This document shows positions 1 to 6,630 of a DNA stretch of 6,888 bases, piece by piece. Position 1 is the first letter of the stretch; each line of letters opens with the position of its first letter. The notes beneath the pieces are model-generated. The model worked only from the letters and a program-made list of their open reading frames with translations, was not told where the DNA came from and ran no database searches. Both the position numbers and the translations under genes were made by a program. Origin of the DNA: Acidimicrobiia bacterium (GTDB lineage: Bacteria > Actinomycetota > Acidimicrobiia > Acidimicrobiales > Ilumatobacteraceae); contig JAUHYJ010000198.1 in assembly GCA_030425785.1 (NCBI GenBank), positions 1-6,888 on the forward strand, given 5' to 3'.

Positions 1-1830
1 GCGGACCTTGTAGTTAATCTTCTCGTTCCGCAAATCCATAGCCACACGCAACCCGGCGGCCTTGCAGGCGGCCGCGACCTCGCGGGCGTAGTCGTCCGCG
101 GCCTCGGTGATCGTCGCGACGACCACCTGGACCGGGGCGAGCCACGTCGGGAACGCACCCGCGTAGTGCTCGAGGAGCACGCCGAAGAAGCGCTCGATCG
201 ACCCGAACAGTGCACGGTGCAACATGATCGGGCGGTGGCGCTGGTTGTCGCTGCCGATGTACTCGAGATCGAACCGTTCCGGCAGCTGGAAGTCGGCCTG
301 GATGGTCGACAGCTGCCACGAGCGCCCGATCGCGTCACGGACGTCGATGTCGATCTTCGGACCGTAGAACGCGGCGTCGCCCTCCTTGACCGAGTACTCG
401 AGGCCGTGGCGTTCGAGGGCCTCGCGGAGCGCCTCGGTGGCCTCGTCCCAGATCTCGTCGGAGCCGACGTACTTGTCGGGGTCCTTGGTCGAGAGGTTGA
501 AGGTGAACTCGTCGAAGCCGAAGGCGCGCAGGACCGACAGGACGAAGTCGAGCAGTGACGCGATCTCGTCCGCGAGCTGTTCACGCGTGCAGTAGATGTG
601 GCTGTCGTCCTGGGTGAAGCCGCGGATCCGGAGCAGGCCGTGCAGCGTGCCGGCCCGTTCGTACCGGTAGACGTTGCCGAGCTCGAACAGCCGCAGCGGC
701 AGCTCGCGGTAGCTGCGCTGCCGGCTCTTGTAGATCAGGCAGTGCATCGGGCAGTTCATCGGCTTCATGTAGTACGTGCCGTTGTCCATCTCCATCGGCG
801 GGTACATGCCGTCGGCGTACCACTGGAGGTGCCCGGAGGTCTCGAACAGCTTGCCGTTCGCGAGATGCGGCGTGAAGACGAACTCGTAGTCGCCCTGCTC
901 GTGGCGAAGGCGGCTGTAGTCCTCCATGAGCTTGCGGACGATCGCGCCCTTGGGGTGCCAGACCGCCAGACCGCCGCCCAACTCGTTCGGGAAGCTGAGC
1001 AGGTCGAGCTCGGTGGCCAGCTTGCGGTGGTCGCGCTTGGCGGCTTCCTCCAAGCGGTGGAGGTGCTGGGCGAGCTCCTTGCGGGTCGCCCACGCGGTGC
1101 CGTAGATGCGCTGGAGCTGAGGGTTGCGTTCGTCGCCCTTCCAGTAGGCACCCGCGACGCGCAGCAGCTTGAAGTGACCGAGGTGCTGACCGGTGTCGGG
1201 GACGTGCGGGCCGCGGCACAGGTCGATGAAGCCGTCGTGGCCGTGGAAGGTCTGGTTCGGGCGCGGCTCGGGCGGCAGGTTCTCGTAGCAGCGCACCTGG
1301 CCGGCTGCGGAGGTCGCCGACATCGGGTCGGTCGACGCGTCGTCGATGATCTCGAGCTTGTACTTGTGGTCGGCGAACACCTTACGGGCGTCGTCGGCGT
1401 CGATCTCCGACTTCAGGAACGGCTGCGACTCGGCGAGGATCTCGCGCATCCGCGCCTCGATCGCCTCGAGGTCGTCCTCTTTGAACGTGCCACCGTCGGG
1501 CAGCTCGAAGTCGTAGTAGAAGCCGTCCTCGACCGGGGGGCCGATCCCGAACGTGGTACCCGGGAACAGCTCGAGGACGGCCTGGGCCAGCACGTGTGCC
1601 GTCGAGTGCCGGATGACGTAGAGCCCCTGGTCGGAGCTCGCGGTGACGATCGCGACCTGGTCGCCGTCGGCGAGTTCGTGGGTGAGGTCGCGCTCGGTGC
1701 CGTTCACCTCGGCGATGACCGCAGCCTTCGCCAGACCGGTGCCGATCGCGGCCGCGAGATCGCCCGCAGTGGAGCCGGCGGGGAGTTCGCGCTCGGATCC
1801 GTCGGGCAGGGTCACCAAGATGTTCGACAT
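1..1830 (-). CDS. thrS: Threonyl-tRNA synthetase, 3' end cut by window edge
   Basis: Charges tRNA-Thr with threonine in the cytoplasm. The window holds 610 codons from ATG at 1830, ending inside the C-terminal anticodon-binding domain; by comparison with the family about 50 residues are missing off the left edge. Domains in order: an N-terminal TGS domain (about residues 1-63, beginning MSNILVTLPDGS); the editing domain, with its HxxxH site (H75, H79) and the CRGPH motif (C205, H209); then the class II catalytic core. The three zinc ligands expected of the family are visible: C360 in MNCPMHC, H411 in FTQDDSHI and H538 in MLHRALFGS. Motif 2 lies around residues 385-405. The anticodon-binding domain begins near residue 558. 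No clear Shine-Dalgarno precedes the ATG, but a -10-like hexamer lies 10 bases upstream. The MCP-like gene lies 54 bases upstream on the same strand. Identification is secure; the start is supported by the intact TGS domain. Confidence 0.97.
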   Translation of the reverse strand, partial: MSNILVTLPDGSERELPAGSTAGDLAAAIGTGLAKAAVIAEVNGTERDLTHELADGDQVAIVTASSDQGLYVIRHSTAHVLAQAVLELFPGTTFGIGPPVEDGFYYDFELPDGGTFKEDDLEAIEARMREILAESQPFLKSEIDADDARKVFADHKYKLEIIDDASTDPMSATSAAGQVRCYENLPPEPRPNQTFHGHDGFIDLCRGPHVPDTGQHLGHFKLLRVAGAYWKGDERNPQLQRIYGTAWATRKELAQHLHRLEEAAKRDHRKLATELDLLSFPNELGGGLAVWHPKGAIVRKLMEDYSRLRHEQGDYEFVFTPHLANGKLFETSGHLQWYADGMYPPMEMDNGTYYMKPMNCPMHCLIYKSRQRSYRELPLRLFELGNVYRYERAGTLHGLLRIRGFTQDDSHIYCTREQLADEIASLLDFVLSVLRAFGFDEFTFNLSTKDPDKYVGSDEIWDEATEALREALERHGLEYSVKEGDAAFYGPKIDIDVRDAIGRSWQLSTIQADFQLPERFDLEYIGSDNQRHRPIMLHRALFGSIERFFGVLLEHYAGAFPTWLAPVQVVVATITEAADDYAREVAAACKAAGLRVAMDLRNEKINYKVR

Positions 1831-1840
1831 AGCGTCGATC

Positions 1841-1846
1841 AGCCTA
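1841..1846 (-). promoter_or_regulatory. Putative -10 element of thrS
   Basis: On the minus strand this reads TAGGCT, matching the actinobacterial -10 pattern TANNNT. Its last base is 10 bases from the thrS ATG, so transcription would begin about three bases before the start codon, giving a near-leaderless mRNA. No good -35 is visible at 16-18 bases upstream, and there is no Shine-Dalgarno in between. The gap to the preceding gene is only 54 bases, which leaves no room for a T-box leader unless it overlapped that gene. Confidence 0.35.
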
Positions 1847-1884
1847 CGAGAACCGCGCAGCCGCCGACCGGTTCGTTCCGTGAC

Positions 1885-2985
1885 TCAGCCGGCGGACCGT
1901 GCGAGCGTGCGGGCAGCGGCGCCGCTCGCCATGGCGTCGACCGACGCCCGCACCTGATCGTCCGTGAGCGCCGATTGGACGACCACGCCGTACCAGCCGA
2001 GGCCGTCGTACTCCTCGTAGCCGATCGTCCTGGCGAACGCGACCGTCGCCCCGTCGGCGTCGCTGTACGAGCCGCGATCAGCGCCGTCGGTGCGCAGCTC
2101 CACCCGGGACAACAGCGGCGTGTCGTCGGAGGCGGCGATCACGCGATGGGACGAGTCGAGGAGCAGGACACGCGAGCGGGACCATTCGTCGGCGTCGAAC
2201 GTGGGCTCGTCGGCGACGATCGATCGCGACTGTTCCGGCCAGTCGAAGAAGACCCCGAGGACGCCGACGGGTTCACCATCGAGCGCGCCGCCGCGGCGAA
2301 CCGCCGTCGAGTAGATGGCGACGGGGAGATCGTGGTGCAGGTCGTCGGCGTGGATGTCATCGGCGATGTAGTCGTCGCCCGTCCGCGTCGCGAGCGCCGC
2401 CTCGAACCAGCGCTCGTCGGCGACGTCGGCGCCGACGACCGAGGGGAAGCGGTCGGGCTTCGAGCACGCCACCACCCGCCCGTTCCGGTCGACGAGCGCC
2501 AGGTTCAGGTAGACGGTGTAGAAGCGGTTGATCACGCCGAGTCGCTCGGCTGCGTGGGCGACCGCCTGGTCGGTCGGCTCCTCGAGCACGCGCGTGAACG
2601 CCGCATCGGTCGCCCACCAGCGAACGTCGGCGGTTCGTTCGAACAGGTTCCGTACGATCAGCTGCACGAGCGTCTGTGCGAGATCGACGAGACGGGTGCC
2701 CTCGAGATCCTGGGCGAGCGTGTCGGTGATCACCCGGCCGTGCTCGATCCGGCTGCGAACGACTTCCTGGAACGACGCCGAGTTGCTCGCTGCCTCCTTC
2801 GCCAGGTTCTTGACCTCCGACGCGACGACGTTGAAGCCGCGCCCGGCCTCGCCGGCGCGCGCCGCCTCGATCGAGGCGTTCAGGGCCAGCAGGTTGATCT
2901 GGCCGGCGATCGCGTCGTTGATGCGGGCATAGCGTTCGATGTCGGCCGAGACATCGCTCATCACCATCTGCATCCGCCGTGGCAT
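1885..2985 (-). CDS. Soluble chemoreceptor-like protein: minimal MCP hairpin plus Cache-like sensor region
   Basis: A 366-residue protein with no signal peptide, transmembrane segment or HAMP domain, so probably cytoplasmic. Residues about 10-70 carry the most conserved part of the MCP signalling domain, including [20 protein letters not shown] and [13 protein letters not shown], the hairpin tip that contacts CheA and CheW in known receptors. A probably helical stretch (about 70-150, including [20 protein letters not shown]) joins it to a sensor-like region. That region (about 155-340) has Cache/PAS-type features: [20 protein letters not shown], a long strand with [12 protein letters not shown], and a second [13 protein letters not shown] unit. 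The order (signalling first, sensing last) is the reverse of a classical receptor. I recall similar soluble MCP-annotated proteins in alphaproteobacteria. The start at 2985 is fixed by a strong Shine-Dalgarno; the longer open frame upstream overlaps plsC and looks non-coding. Ligand unknown. No che or flagellar genes are in view. Confidence 0.85.
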   Translation of the reverse strand: MPRRMQMVMSDVSADIERYARINDAIAGQINLLALNASIEAARAGEAGRGFNVVASEVKNLAKEAASNSASFQEVVRSRIEHGRVITDTLAQDLEGTRLVDLAQTLVQLIVRNLFERTADVRWWATDAAFTRVLEEPTDQAVAHAAERLGVINRFYTVYLNLALVDRNGRVVACSKPDRFPSVVGADVADERWFEAALATRTGDDYIADDIHADDLHHDLPVAIYSTAVRRGGALDGEPVGVLGVFFDWPEQSRSIVADEPTFDADEWSRSRVLLLDSSHRVIAASDDTPLLSRVELRTDGADRGSYSDADGATVAFARTIGYEEYDGLGWYGVVVQSALTDDQVRASVDAMASGAAARTLARSAG

Positions 2986-2989
2986 CGGT

Positions 2990-2997
2990 CCTCCTCC
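2990..2997 (-). promoter_or_regulatory. Strong Shine-Dalgarno of the MCP-like gene
   Basis: On the minus strand this reads GGAGGAGG, with its end four bases before the ATG at 2985 and the upstream GGAGG core seven bases away. It decides the start codon against the upstream in-frame extension. It contrasts with thrS, plsC and fabI, which have no such site, so this gene is likely translated from a leadered mRNA, possibly a read-through transcript from plsC. Confidence 0.8.
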
Positions 2998-3001
2998 GTC
3001 G

Positions 3002-3021
3002 TCTCGCAACGTCGCGCGAGA
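3002..3021 (-). other. Small hairpin in the 5' leader of the MCP-like gene
   Basis: On the minus strand TCTCGC and GCGAGA (six perfect pairs) flank an eight-base loop, four bases upstream of the GGAGGAGG ribosome-binding site. It could affect translation or be a processing or termination stem, but there is no U tract and a six-pair stem in GC-rich DNA can arise by chance. Confidence 0.25.
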
Positions 3022-3051
3022 TCGGGGCGGAACGTCCTGGGAAGCCGATCG

Positions 3052-3070
3052 CCCGCACGGAGGTGCCGGG
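3052..3070 (-). terminator. Possible hairpin terminator after plsC
   Basis: Directly behind the plsC stop codon the minus strand can fold CCC-GCAC against GTGC-GGG, seven pairs with one bulged G and a four-base loop CTCC. No U run follows, so it would be at best a U-less actinobacterial-type terminator or a 3'-end stabilising stem. It may separate plsC from the MCP-like gene only partly. Confidence 0.35.
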
Positions 3071-3071
3071 A

Positions 3072-3830
3072 TCAGACGGCGACGAGGTGTGGCTCGCTGG
3101 CCGCGGTCTCGTGTTCGGCGTCGTCGTGCACGCTCGCGACCTTGGACGGCGTCGGCGTCTCGGTCTCGGGTTCGCCGCTGTAGCGGTTGTGGTACTGCTG
3201 GCCGGTCATGTCGCGGATCTCGAACATGACCTCGTCGATCATCGACCGCCAGGCGAGGTGCTCGGGGCCGCGACCGCGGTACCGCTCGGGGAGGATCGGC
3301 CGCCCGATCGTGATCGAGCACGCCTTGCCGAGCTTCGGCATGTTGGCGTCGATCGGCTGGATGTCGTCGGTGCCGACGATGCCGACCGGGAAGATCGGGC
3401 AGCCGATCTGCATCGCGAGCCGCGCCGCGCCGGTGCGGCCCTTGTAGAGGTCGCCATCACGGCTGCGGGTGCCTTCGGGAAAGATGCCGAAGAGCTCACC
3501 GCGACCCAGCACCTCGGCGGCGGCGTCGAGCGCCGCCTGGCTCTTGTCGCCGCCCGACCGGTCGATCGGGATCATGCCCATCGCCGGAAACAGGAACTTG
3601 GTCTTCCATGAGTCCATGTACTCGGCCTTGCCGACGAAGCTGATGTTGCGCGGCACCGTCAGCATCAGGAACGCGGAGTCGAGGAAGCTGATGTGGTTGG
3701 GACACAGGATCGCCGGGCCGTCGTCGGGCAGTCGGTCGTAGCCGCTGCGCTCGATGGTCCAGAGCTTGGTGGCGACCGGGGCGAGCACTCGTCGCGACCG
3801 CGCTTGCAGGCGATTCGCTCCTGTCGTCAT
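3072..3830 (-). CDS. plsC: PlsC-type 1-acylglycerol-3-phosphate acyltransferase
   Basis: A 252-residue member of the LPLAT/PlsC family, which transfers an acyl chain to 1-acyl-glycerol-3-phosphate to make phosphatidic acid at the inner face of the membrane. The four family motifs are present in order: NHISFLD (catalytic H46 and D51, the HX4D pair), GMIPIDRS (about 85-92), FPEGTRSR (117-124, phosphate binding) and [11 protein letters not shown] (about 144-154). The length is normal for the family. Residues about 219-252 form an acidic, Thr/Pro-rich, probably disordered tail. There is no convincing long transmembrane helix; attachment is likely peripheral. The start is ATG at 3830, with only a GGGG run before it and a TANNNT hexamer eight bases upstream. 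It lies 71 bases downstream of mshC, probably with its own promoter. The exact acyl acceptor cannot be fixed: some relatives act on other lysolipids. Confidence 0.88.
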   Translation of the reverse strand: MTTGANRLQARSRRVLAPVATKLWTIERSGYDRLPDDGPAILCPNHISFLDSAFLMLTVPRNISFVGKAEYMDSWKTKFLFPAMGMIPIDRSGGDKSQAALDAAAEVLGRGELFGIFPEGTRSRDGDLYKGRTGAARLAMQIGCPIFPVGIVGTDDIQPIDANMPKLGKACSITIGRPILPERYRGRGPEHLAWRSMIDEVMFEIRDMTGQQYHNRYSGEPETETPTPSKVASVHDDAEHETAASEPHLVAV

Positions 3831-3838
3831 ATCGCCCC

Positions 3839-3844
3839 ACTGTA
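3839..3844 (-). promoter_or_regulatory. Putative -10 element of plsC
   Basis: The minus strand reads TACAGT, a good match to TANNNT, with eight bases between it and the plsC ATG. This predicts a transcript beginning at or one base before the start codon. No clear -35 is seen 16-18 bases upstream. It lies inside the 71-bp gap after mshC, which suggests plsC is transcribed separately from npdG-mshC. Confidence 0.4.
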
Positions 3845-3901
3845 GGCCACCCGGGTTCCCGCTGACAGGGGCGAACGTTGAAACTGTGTGAACTCGACGT
3901 G

Positions 3902-5029
3902 CTACAGCTCGATGCCGAGCAACTCGGCCGCGGCGCGCGTGGACTCGCCGCGTGCGGCGGCCGCGTCGACGGCGTCGACCGCGCCGGGTGAGTCGAGGTC
4001 GTCGTCGAGGCGCTCGCGCACCTCGTCCAACACGTCGCCCGGAGCGCCGTCGGCACTCCCCCGCCAGGCCGCCAGCCGGTCGGTGTTGCGGTCCATCAGA
4101 CCGTCGTCCCACTCCCACTCGGTGCGGTAGTGGTGCTCGATCAGGCCGAGTCTGATCGCCATCGGGTCGTACGCCTCGCGGAGCTTGTCGACGAACACGA
4201 GGTTGCCGAGGCTCTTCGACATCTTCTCGCCGTCCATCGCGATGAGGGCGGTGTGCATCCAGTGCTTGACGAAGGGGGCGCCCGTCGCGGCCTCGGACTG
4301 TGCTCGTTCGCACTCGTGATGCGGGAAGATCAGGTCGGCCCCGCCACCGTGCAGGTCGATCGTGGTACCGAGTTCGCGCAGGGCGAGCGCGCTGCACTCG
4401 ATGTGCCAACCCGGTCGGCCGGCGCCCCACATGGTGTCCCACGACGGTTCGTCGGGGGCCGACGGATGCCACAGCACGAAGTCGAGCGGGTGCCGCTTGT
4501 TCGTGTCGTCGACCTGCCCGCCGCGCTGGCGGGCGAGATCGAGCATCTCGTCCTCGGAGTAGTGGCTGAGCGAGCCGAACGACTCGAACTTCGACACGTC
4601 GAAGTAGACCGAGCCACCCGCCTCGTAGGCGTAGCCGCGGTCGAGCACCATGCCGATGAAGCCCCGGATGTCGGGGATCGCCGACGACGCTCGCGGTGTC
4701 GACGCGACCGGCAAGGCGTTGAGCGCGACCATGTCGCGCTCGAACCGGGCCTCTTCGGCGGCGGCGAGATCGAGGTAGTGGACGCCGAGCTCGCGCGCCT
4801 TCGCGAACAGCGGATCGTCGACGTCGGTGACGTTGCGGACGACCGTGACCGTGTGCCCCTTGTCGAGGAGATGTCGGGTCAGCACGTCGTACGAGATGAA
4901 CGTCGCCGCGTGCCCGAGGTGCGTCGCGTCGTACGGCGTGATGCCGCACGTGTACATCAGGACCTGCTCGTCGGGGTCGAATGGCACGATCGCCTGACGC
5001 GCGGTGTCGAACAGCTGGAGGATGCCCAT
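3902..5029 (-). CDS. mshC: Mycothiol ligase MshC (cysteine:GlcN-Ins ligase)
   Basis: Catalyses the ATP-dependent joining of L-cysteine to 1D-myo-inosityl 2-amino-2-deoxy-glucopyranoside, the third step from GlcNAc-Ins-P to mycothiol, in the cytoplasm. It is a class I synthetase-fold paralogue of cysteinyl-tRNA synthetase. The segment YTCGITPYDATHLGHAATF (residues 26-44) is the MshC signature; CysRS has CGPTVYD with HIGH there. Other features: zinc ligands C28, C212 (HIECSA) and a His of FPHHE (237/238); NVTDVDDPLF (66-75); GRPGWHIECSA; and KMSKS at 269-273. The 375 residues are shorter than the roughly 410 of mycobacterial MshC, mainly at the N-terminus, and it lacks the long C-terminal tRNA-binding part of CysRS. 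The start at 5029 lies three bases after the npdG stop, and a GAGGG (5037-5041) overlapping the npdG end is the likely ribosome-binding site, so translation is probably coupled. Confidence 0.95.
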   Translation of the reverse strand: MGILQLFDTARQAIVPFDPDEQVLMYTCGITPYDATHLGHAATFISYDVLTRHLLDKGHTVTVVRNVTDVDDPLFAKARELGVHYLDLAAAEEARFERDMVALNALPVASTPRASSAIPDIRGFIGMVLDRGYAYEAGGSVYFDVSKFESFGSLSHYSEDEMLDLARQRGGQVDDTNKRHPLDFVLWHPSAPDEPSWDTMWGAGRPGWHIECSALALRELGTTIDLHGGGADLIFPHHECERAQSEAATGAPFVKHWMHTALIAMDGEKMSKSLGNLVFVDKLREAYDPMAIRLGLIEHHYRTEWEWDDGLMDRNTDRLAAWRGSADGAPGDVLDEVRERLDDDLDSPGAVDAVDAAAARGESTRAAAELLGIEL

Positions 5030-5032
5030 GCC

Positions 5033-5719
5033 TCAGCCCTCAACCGCGTGCGGGTCGTGATTGATTCCCGTGACCTTCGGCGCGACCCGGGTCTTGTAGC
5101 GCACGTTGAGCTGGAGCAGGACCGCCGTGAACGCTTCGATGGCGGTCGCGTTCGACAGCTCGCCGGCGTCGAGCGGCCGGCAACCGGGGATCTTCCCGGC
5201 GATCTCGATCACGGTCGTGACCGCGGCGGTGTCGTCGCCGCAGATGAGCACGTCGGAGTCGATCGGCTCACCGATGTGACCGAGCTCGGTCGCCGGGAGA
5301 TGGTGGAACGCCGCGACCACGCGGCTCTCGGGCACGGCGGCCTGCACGTGGGCGGCGACGCTCCCGCGCGGCGGGACGAGCGGCTGGAACTCGCGGCCGA
5401 CGCGAATCAGGGCGTTCGCCATGCTGATGACGATCTTGTCGCGCAGCTGGTGGTGGTGCTCCTGGGCGATCGTGGCCGCCGAGTCCCACGGCGTGGCGAT
5501 CACGACCACCTCGCACTCCGAGGCCATGTGGTTGTCGCCGTAGCCGAGCAGGTCGTCGAGATCGGGGAACCGCTCGACGAAGACGTCGCGGCTCTCCATC
5601 GCGCGGTACTTCGATCGCGAGCCGATGATCGACTCGTATCCGACGCTCGCCAAGCGGGCCGCCAGGCTGCTGCCTGCGGGCCCGCTTCCGCCGATCACAC
5701 CGATTCGCTGACGCGACAT
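5033..5719 (-). CDS. npdG: NADPH-dependent F420 reductase (F420H2:NADP+ oxidoreductase)
   Basis: Transfers hydride between NADPH and the deazaflavin cofactor F420, supplying F420H2 to F420-dependent enzymes in the cytoplasm. The 228 residues match the usual length of the family. The N-terminus begins with a Rossmann dinucleotide loop, IGVIGGSGPAG (residues 6-16), followed by IIGSRS (31-36), whose Ser and Arg are placed to bind the NADPH 2'-phosphate. Further family marks are VVVIATPWDS (71-80), FHHLPA (138-143, near the F420 site in archaeal Fno), CGDD (160-163) and RPLDAGELSN (181-190). The C-terminus, with NVRYKTRVAP, looks like the actinobacterial type. ATG at 5719 gives the Rossmann strand right away. 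It is head-to-head with fabI across 57 bp and runs directly into mshC. A GGGG lies just before the ATG; no convincing -10 was found for it. Confidence 0.92.
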   Translation of the reverse strand: MSRQRIGVIGGSGPAGSSLAARLASVGYESIIGSRSKYRAMESRDVFVERFPDLDDLLGYGDNHMASECEVVVIATPWDSAATIAQEHHHQLRDKIVISMANALIRVGREFQPLVPPRGSVAAHVQAAVPESRVVAAFHHLPATELGHIGEPIDSDVLICGDDTAAVTTVIEIAGKIPGCRPLDAGELSNATAIEAFTAVLLQLNVRYKTRVAPKVTGINHDPHAVEG

Positions 5720-5763
5720 GCCCCGGAGCCTTGCACATCGGCGACGTCGGTGACCCAACCGGC

Positions 5764-5769
5764 TACGTT
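5764..5769 (+). promoter_or_regulatory. Putative -10 element of fabI (leaderless)
   Basis: TACGTT matches TANNNT and ends seven bases before the fabI ATG, the spacing expected when the A of ATG is itself the transcription start. There is no Shine-Dalgarno in the intervening gcccagc. A TTGCAC lies at 5731-5736, but its distance (27 bases) is too long for a -35 partner. The site sits in the 57-bp divergent region shared with npdG. Confidence 0.45.
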
Positions 5770-5776
5770 GCCCAGC

Positions 5777-6559
5777 ATGGGAATCCTCGAGGGCAAGAAG
5801 ATCGTCGTCACGGGTGTGCTCACCGATGCGTCGCTCGCGTACGGGGTCGCCCGGATCGCACTGGACGAGGGCGCCGAGATCGTGTTGACCGGCGCCGGGC
5901 GGGCGCTCCGCCTGACGCAACGCACGGCCCGCAAGCTCGGCCAGAACCCCGACGGGTCCGAGATCGACGTGTTCGAGCTCGACGTCACGGTGCCCGAGCA
6001 GGCCGAGGCGGTGCGCGACGCATTGGCCGACAAGTGGGGCCGTGTCGACGGGGTACTGCACGCGATCGGGTTCGCGCCCGAGTCGTGCCTGGGCGAGAAC
6101 TTCATGGACGCGCCGTGGGACGACGTCGCCGTCGCCATGCACATCTCGACGTACTCGCTGAAGGTGCTGGCCGAGACGTTCCTGCCGCTCATGCAGGACG
6201 GCGGATCGATCGTCGGGCTCGACTTCGACAACCAGCAGGCCTGGCCGGCGTACAACTGGATGGGGGTCGCGAAGTCGGCGCTGCAGTCGCTGTCGCGCTA
6301 CCTCGCGAAAGAGCTCGGCCCGCAGCAGATCCGGTGCAATCTGGTGGCGGCCGGACCGGTCCGCACGATGGCGGCCAAGTCGATTCCCGGCTTCGCGTTG
6401 TTCGAGGACACCTGGGACGGCCGCGCCCCGCTCGGCTGGGACGTGAACGACGCCGAGCCGGTCGCCAAGGCGGTCGTCGCACTGCTGTCCGACTGGTTCC
6501 CGGCGACCACCGGCGAGATCATCCACGTCGACGGCGGCTATCACGCCGTCGGCGCCTGA
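5777..6559 (+). CDS. fabI: Enoyl-[acyl-carrier-protein] reductase, FabI/InhA type
   Basis: Performs the last, NAD(P)H-dependent reduction in each round of type II fatty-acid elongation (trans-2-enoyl-ACP to acyl-ACP). This is a 260-residue short-chain dehydrogenase of the FabI/InhA group. The cofactor loop has the FabI form, VTGVLTDASLAYGVARIA (11-28), rather than a plain GxxxGxG. The catalytic pair is Y159 and K166 in AYNWMGVAKSALQS, closer to InhA (YNWMxVAKSAL) than to E. coli FabI. F150 in GLDFD corresponds to InhA Phe149. The end, SDWFPATTGEIIHVDGGYH, is typical. Two points stand out: A96 in LHAIGFAP sits where InhA has Ser94, and the substrate loop after GPVRT is about ten residues shorter than in mycobacterial InhA, suggesting ordinary rather than very long acyl substrates. 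The start ATG at 5777 aligns with the InhA/FabI N-terminus. Probably transcribed alone and leaderless; its 3' end is convergent with the hydrolase gene. Confidence 0.94.
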   Translation: MGILEGKKIVVTGVLTDASLAYGVARIALDEGAEIVLTGAGRALRLTQRTARKLGQNPDGSEIDVFELDVTVPEQAEAVRDALADKWGRVDGVLHAIGFAPESCLGENFMDAPWDDVAVAMHISTYSLKVLAETFLPLMQDGGSIVGLDFDNQQAWPAYNWMGVAKSALQSLSRYLAKELGPQQIRCNLVAAGPVRTMAAKSIPGFALFEDTWDGRAPLGWDVNDAEPVAKAVVALLSDWFPATTGEIIHVDGGYHAVGA

Positions 6560-6630
6560 GCCGTTCGTTCCGTACTCGCCGCGGTTCCGGCTCGACCGCT
6601 CGCCCACATCCGTCGGCTCTGTGCGCCTGC

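Noticed and set aside
1831..1884. T-box or attenuator leader for thrS
   Set aside because: The gap is only 54 bases, with no specifier-loop or antiterminator structure, and a -10-like site sits next to the start.
598..3183. An 861-codon open frame on the plus strand
   Set aside because: It lies antisense to thrS and the MCP-like gene, and its translation is low-complexity (V, R, D, L rich) with no recognisable motif. This is a usual by-product of high-GC codon use.
2986..3321. Upstream in-frame extension of the MCP-like protein (to 478 residues)
   Set aside because: It overlaps plsC out of frame and contains no MCP-like helix. The strong Shine-Dalgarno at 2990-2997 fixes the start at 2985.
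3831..4949. In-frame upstream extension of plsC that would give a 625-residue fusion
   Set aside because: The added part reads mshC in the wrong frame, is Arg-rich and motif-free. PlsC is complete from 3830.
3902..5029. Reading this gene as cysteinyl-tRNA synthetase
   Set aside because: CGITPYDATHLGHAAT is the MshC form, the C-terminal tRNA-binding region is absent, and the length fits MshC.
4130..5776. Long in-frame plus-strand extension upstream of fabI
   Set aside because: It is antisense to mshC and npdG and has no family resemblance. The FabI alignment begins at the ATG at 5777.
1871..6573. 11-base repeat gttcgttccgt at 1871-1881 and 6563-6573, both in intergenic DNA
   Set aside because: A few shared 11-mers are expected by chance in a window of this size, and the copies have opposite orientation relative to the adjacent genes.
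6560..6630. Intrinsic terminator between convergent fabI and hydrolase genes
   Set aside because: Only weak pairing (GAGCCG at 6558-6563 with CGGCTC at 6588-6593 over a 24-base loop) and no T tract; not strong enough to list.
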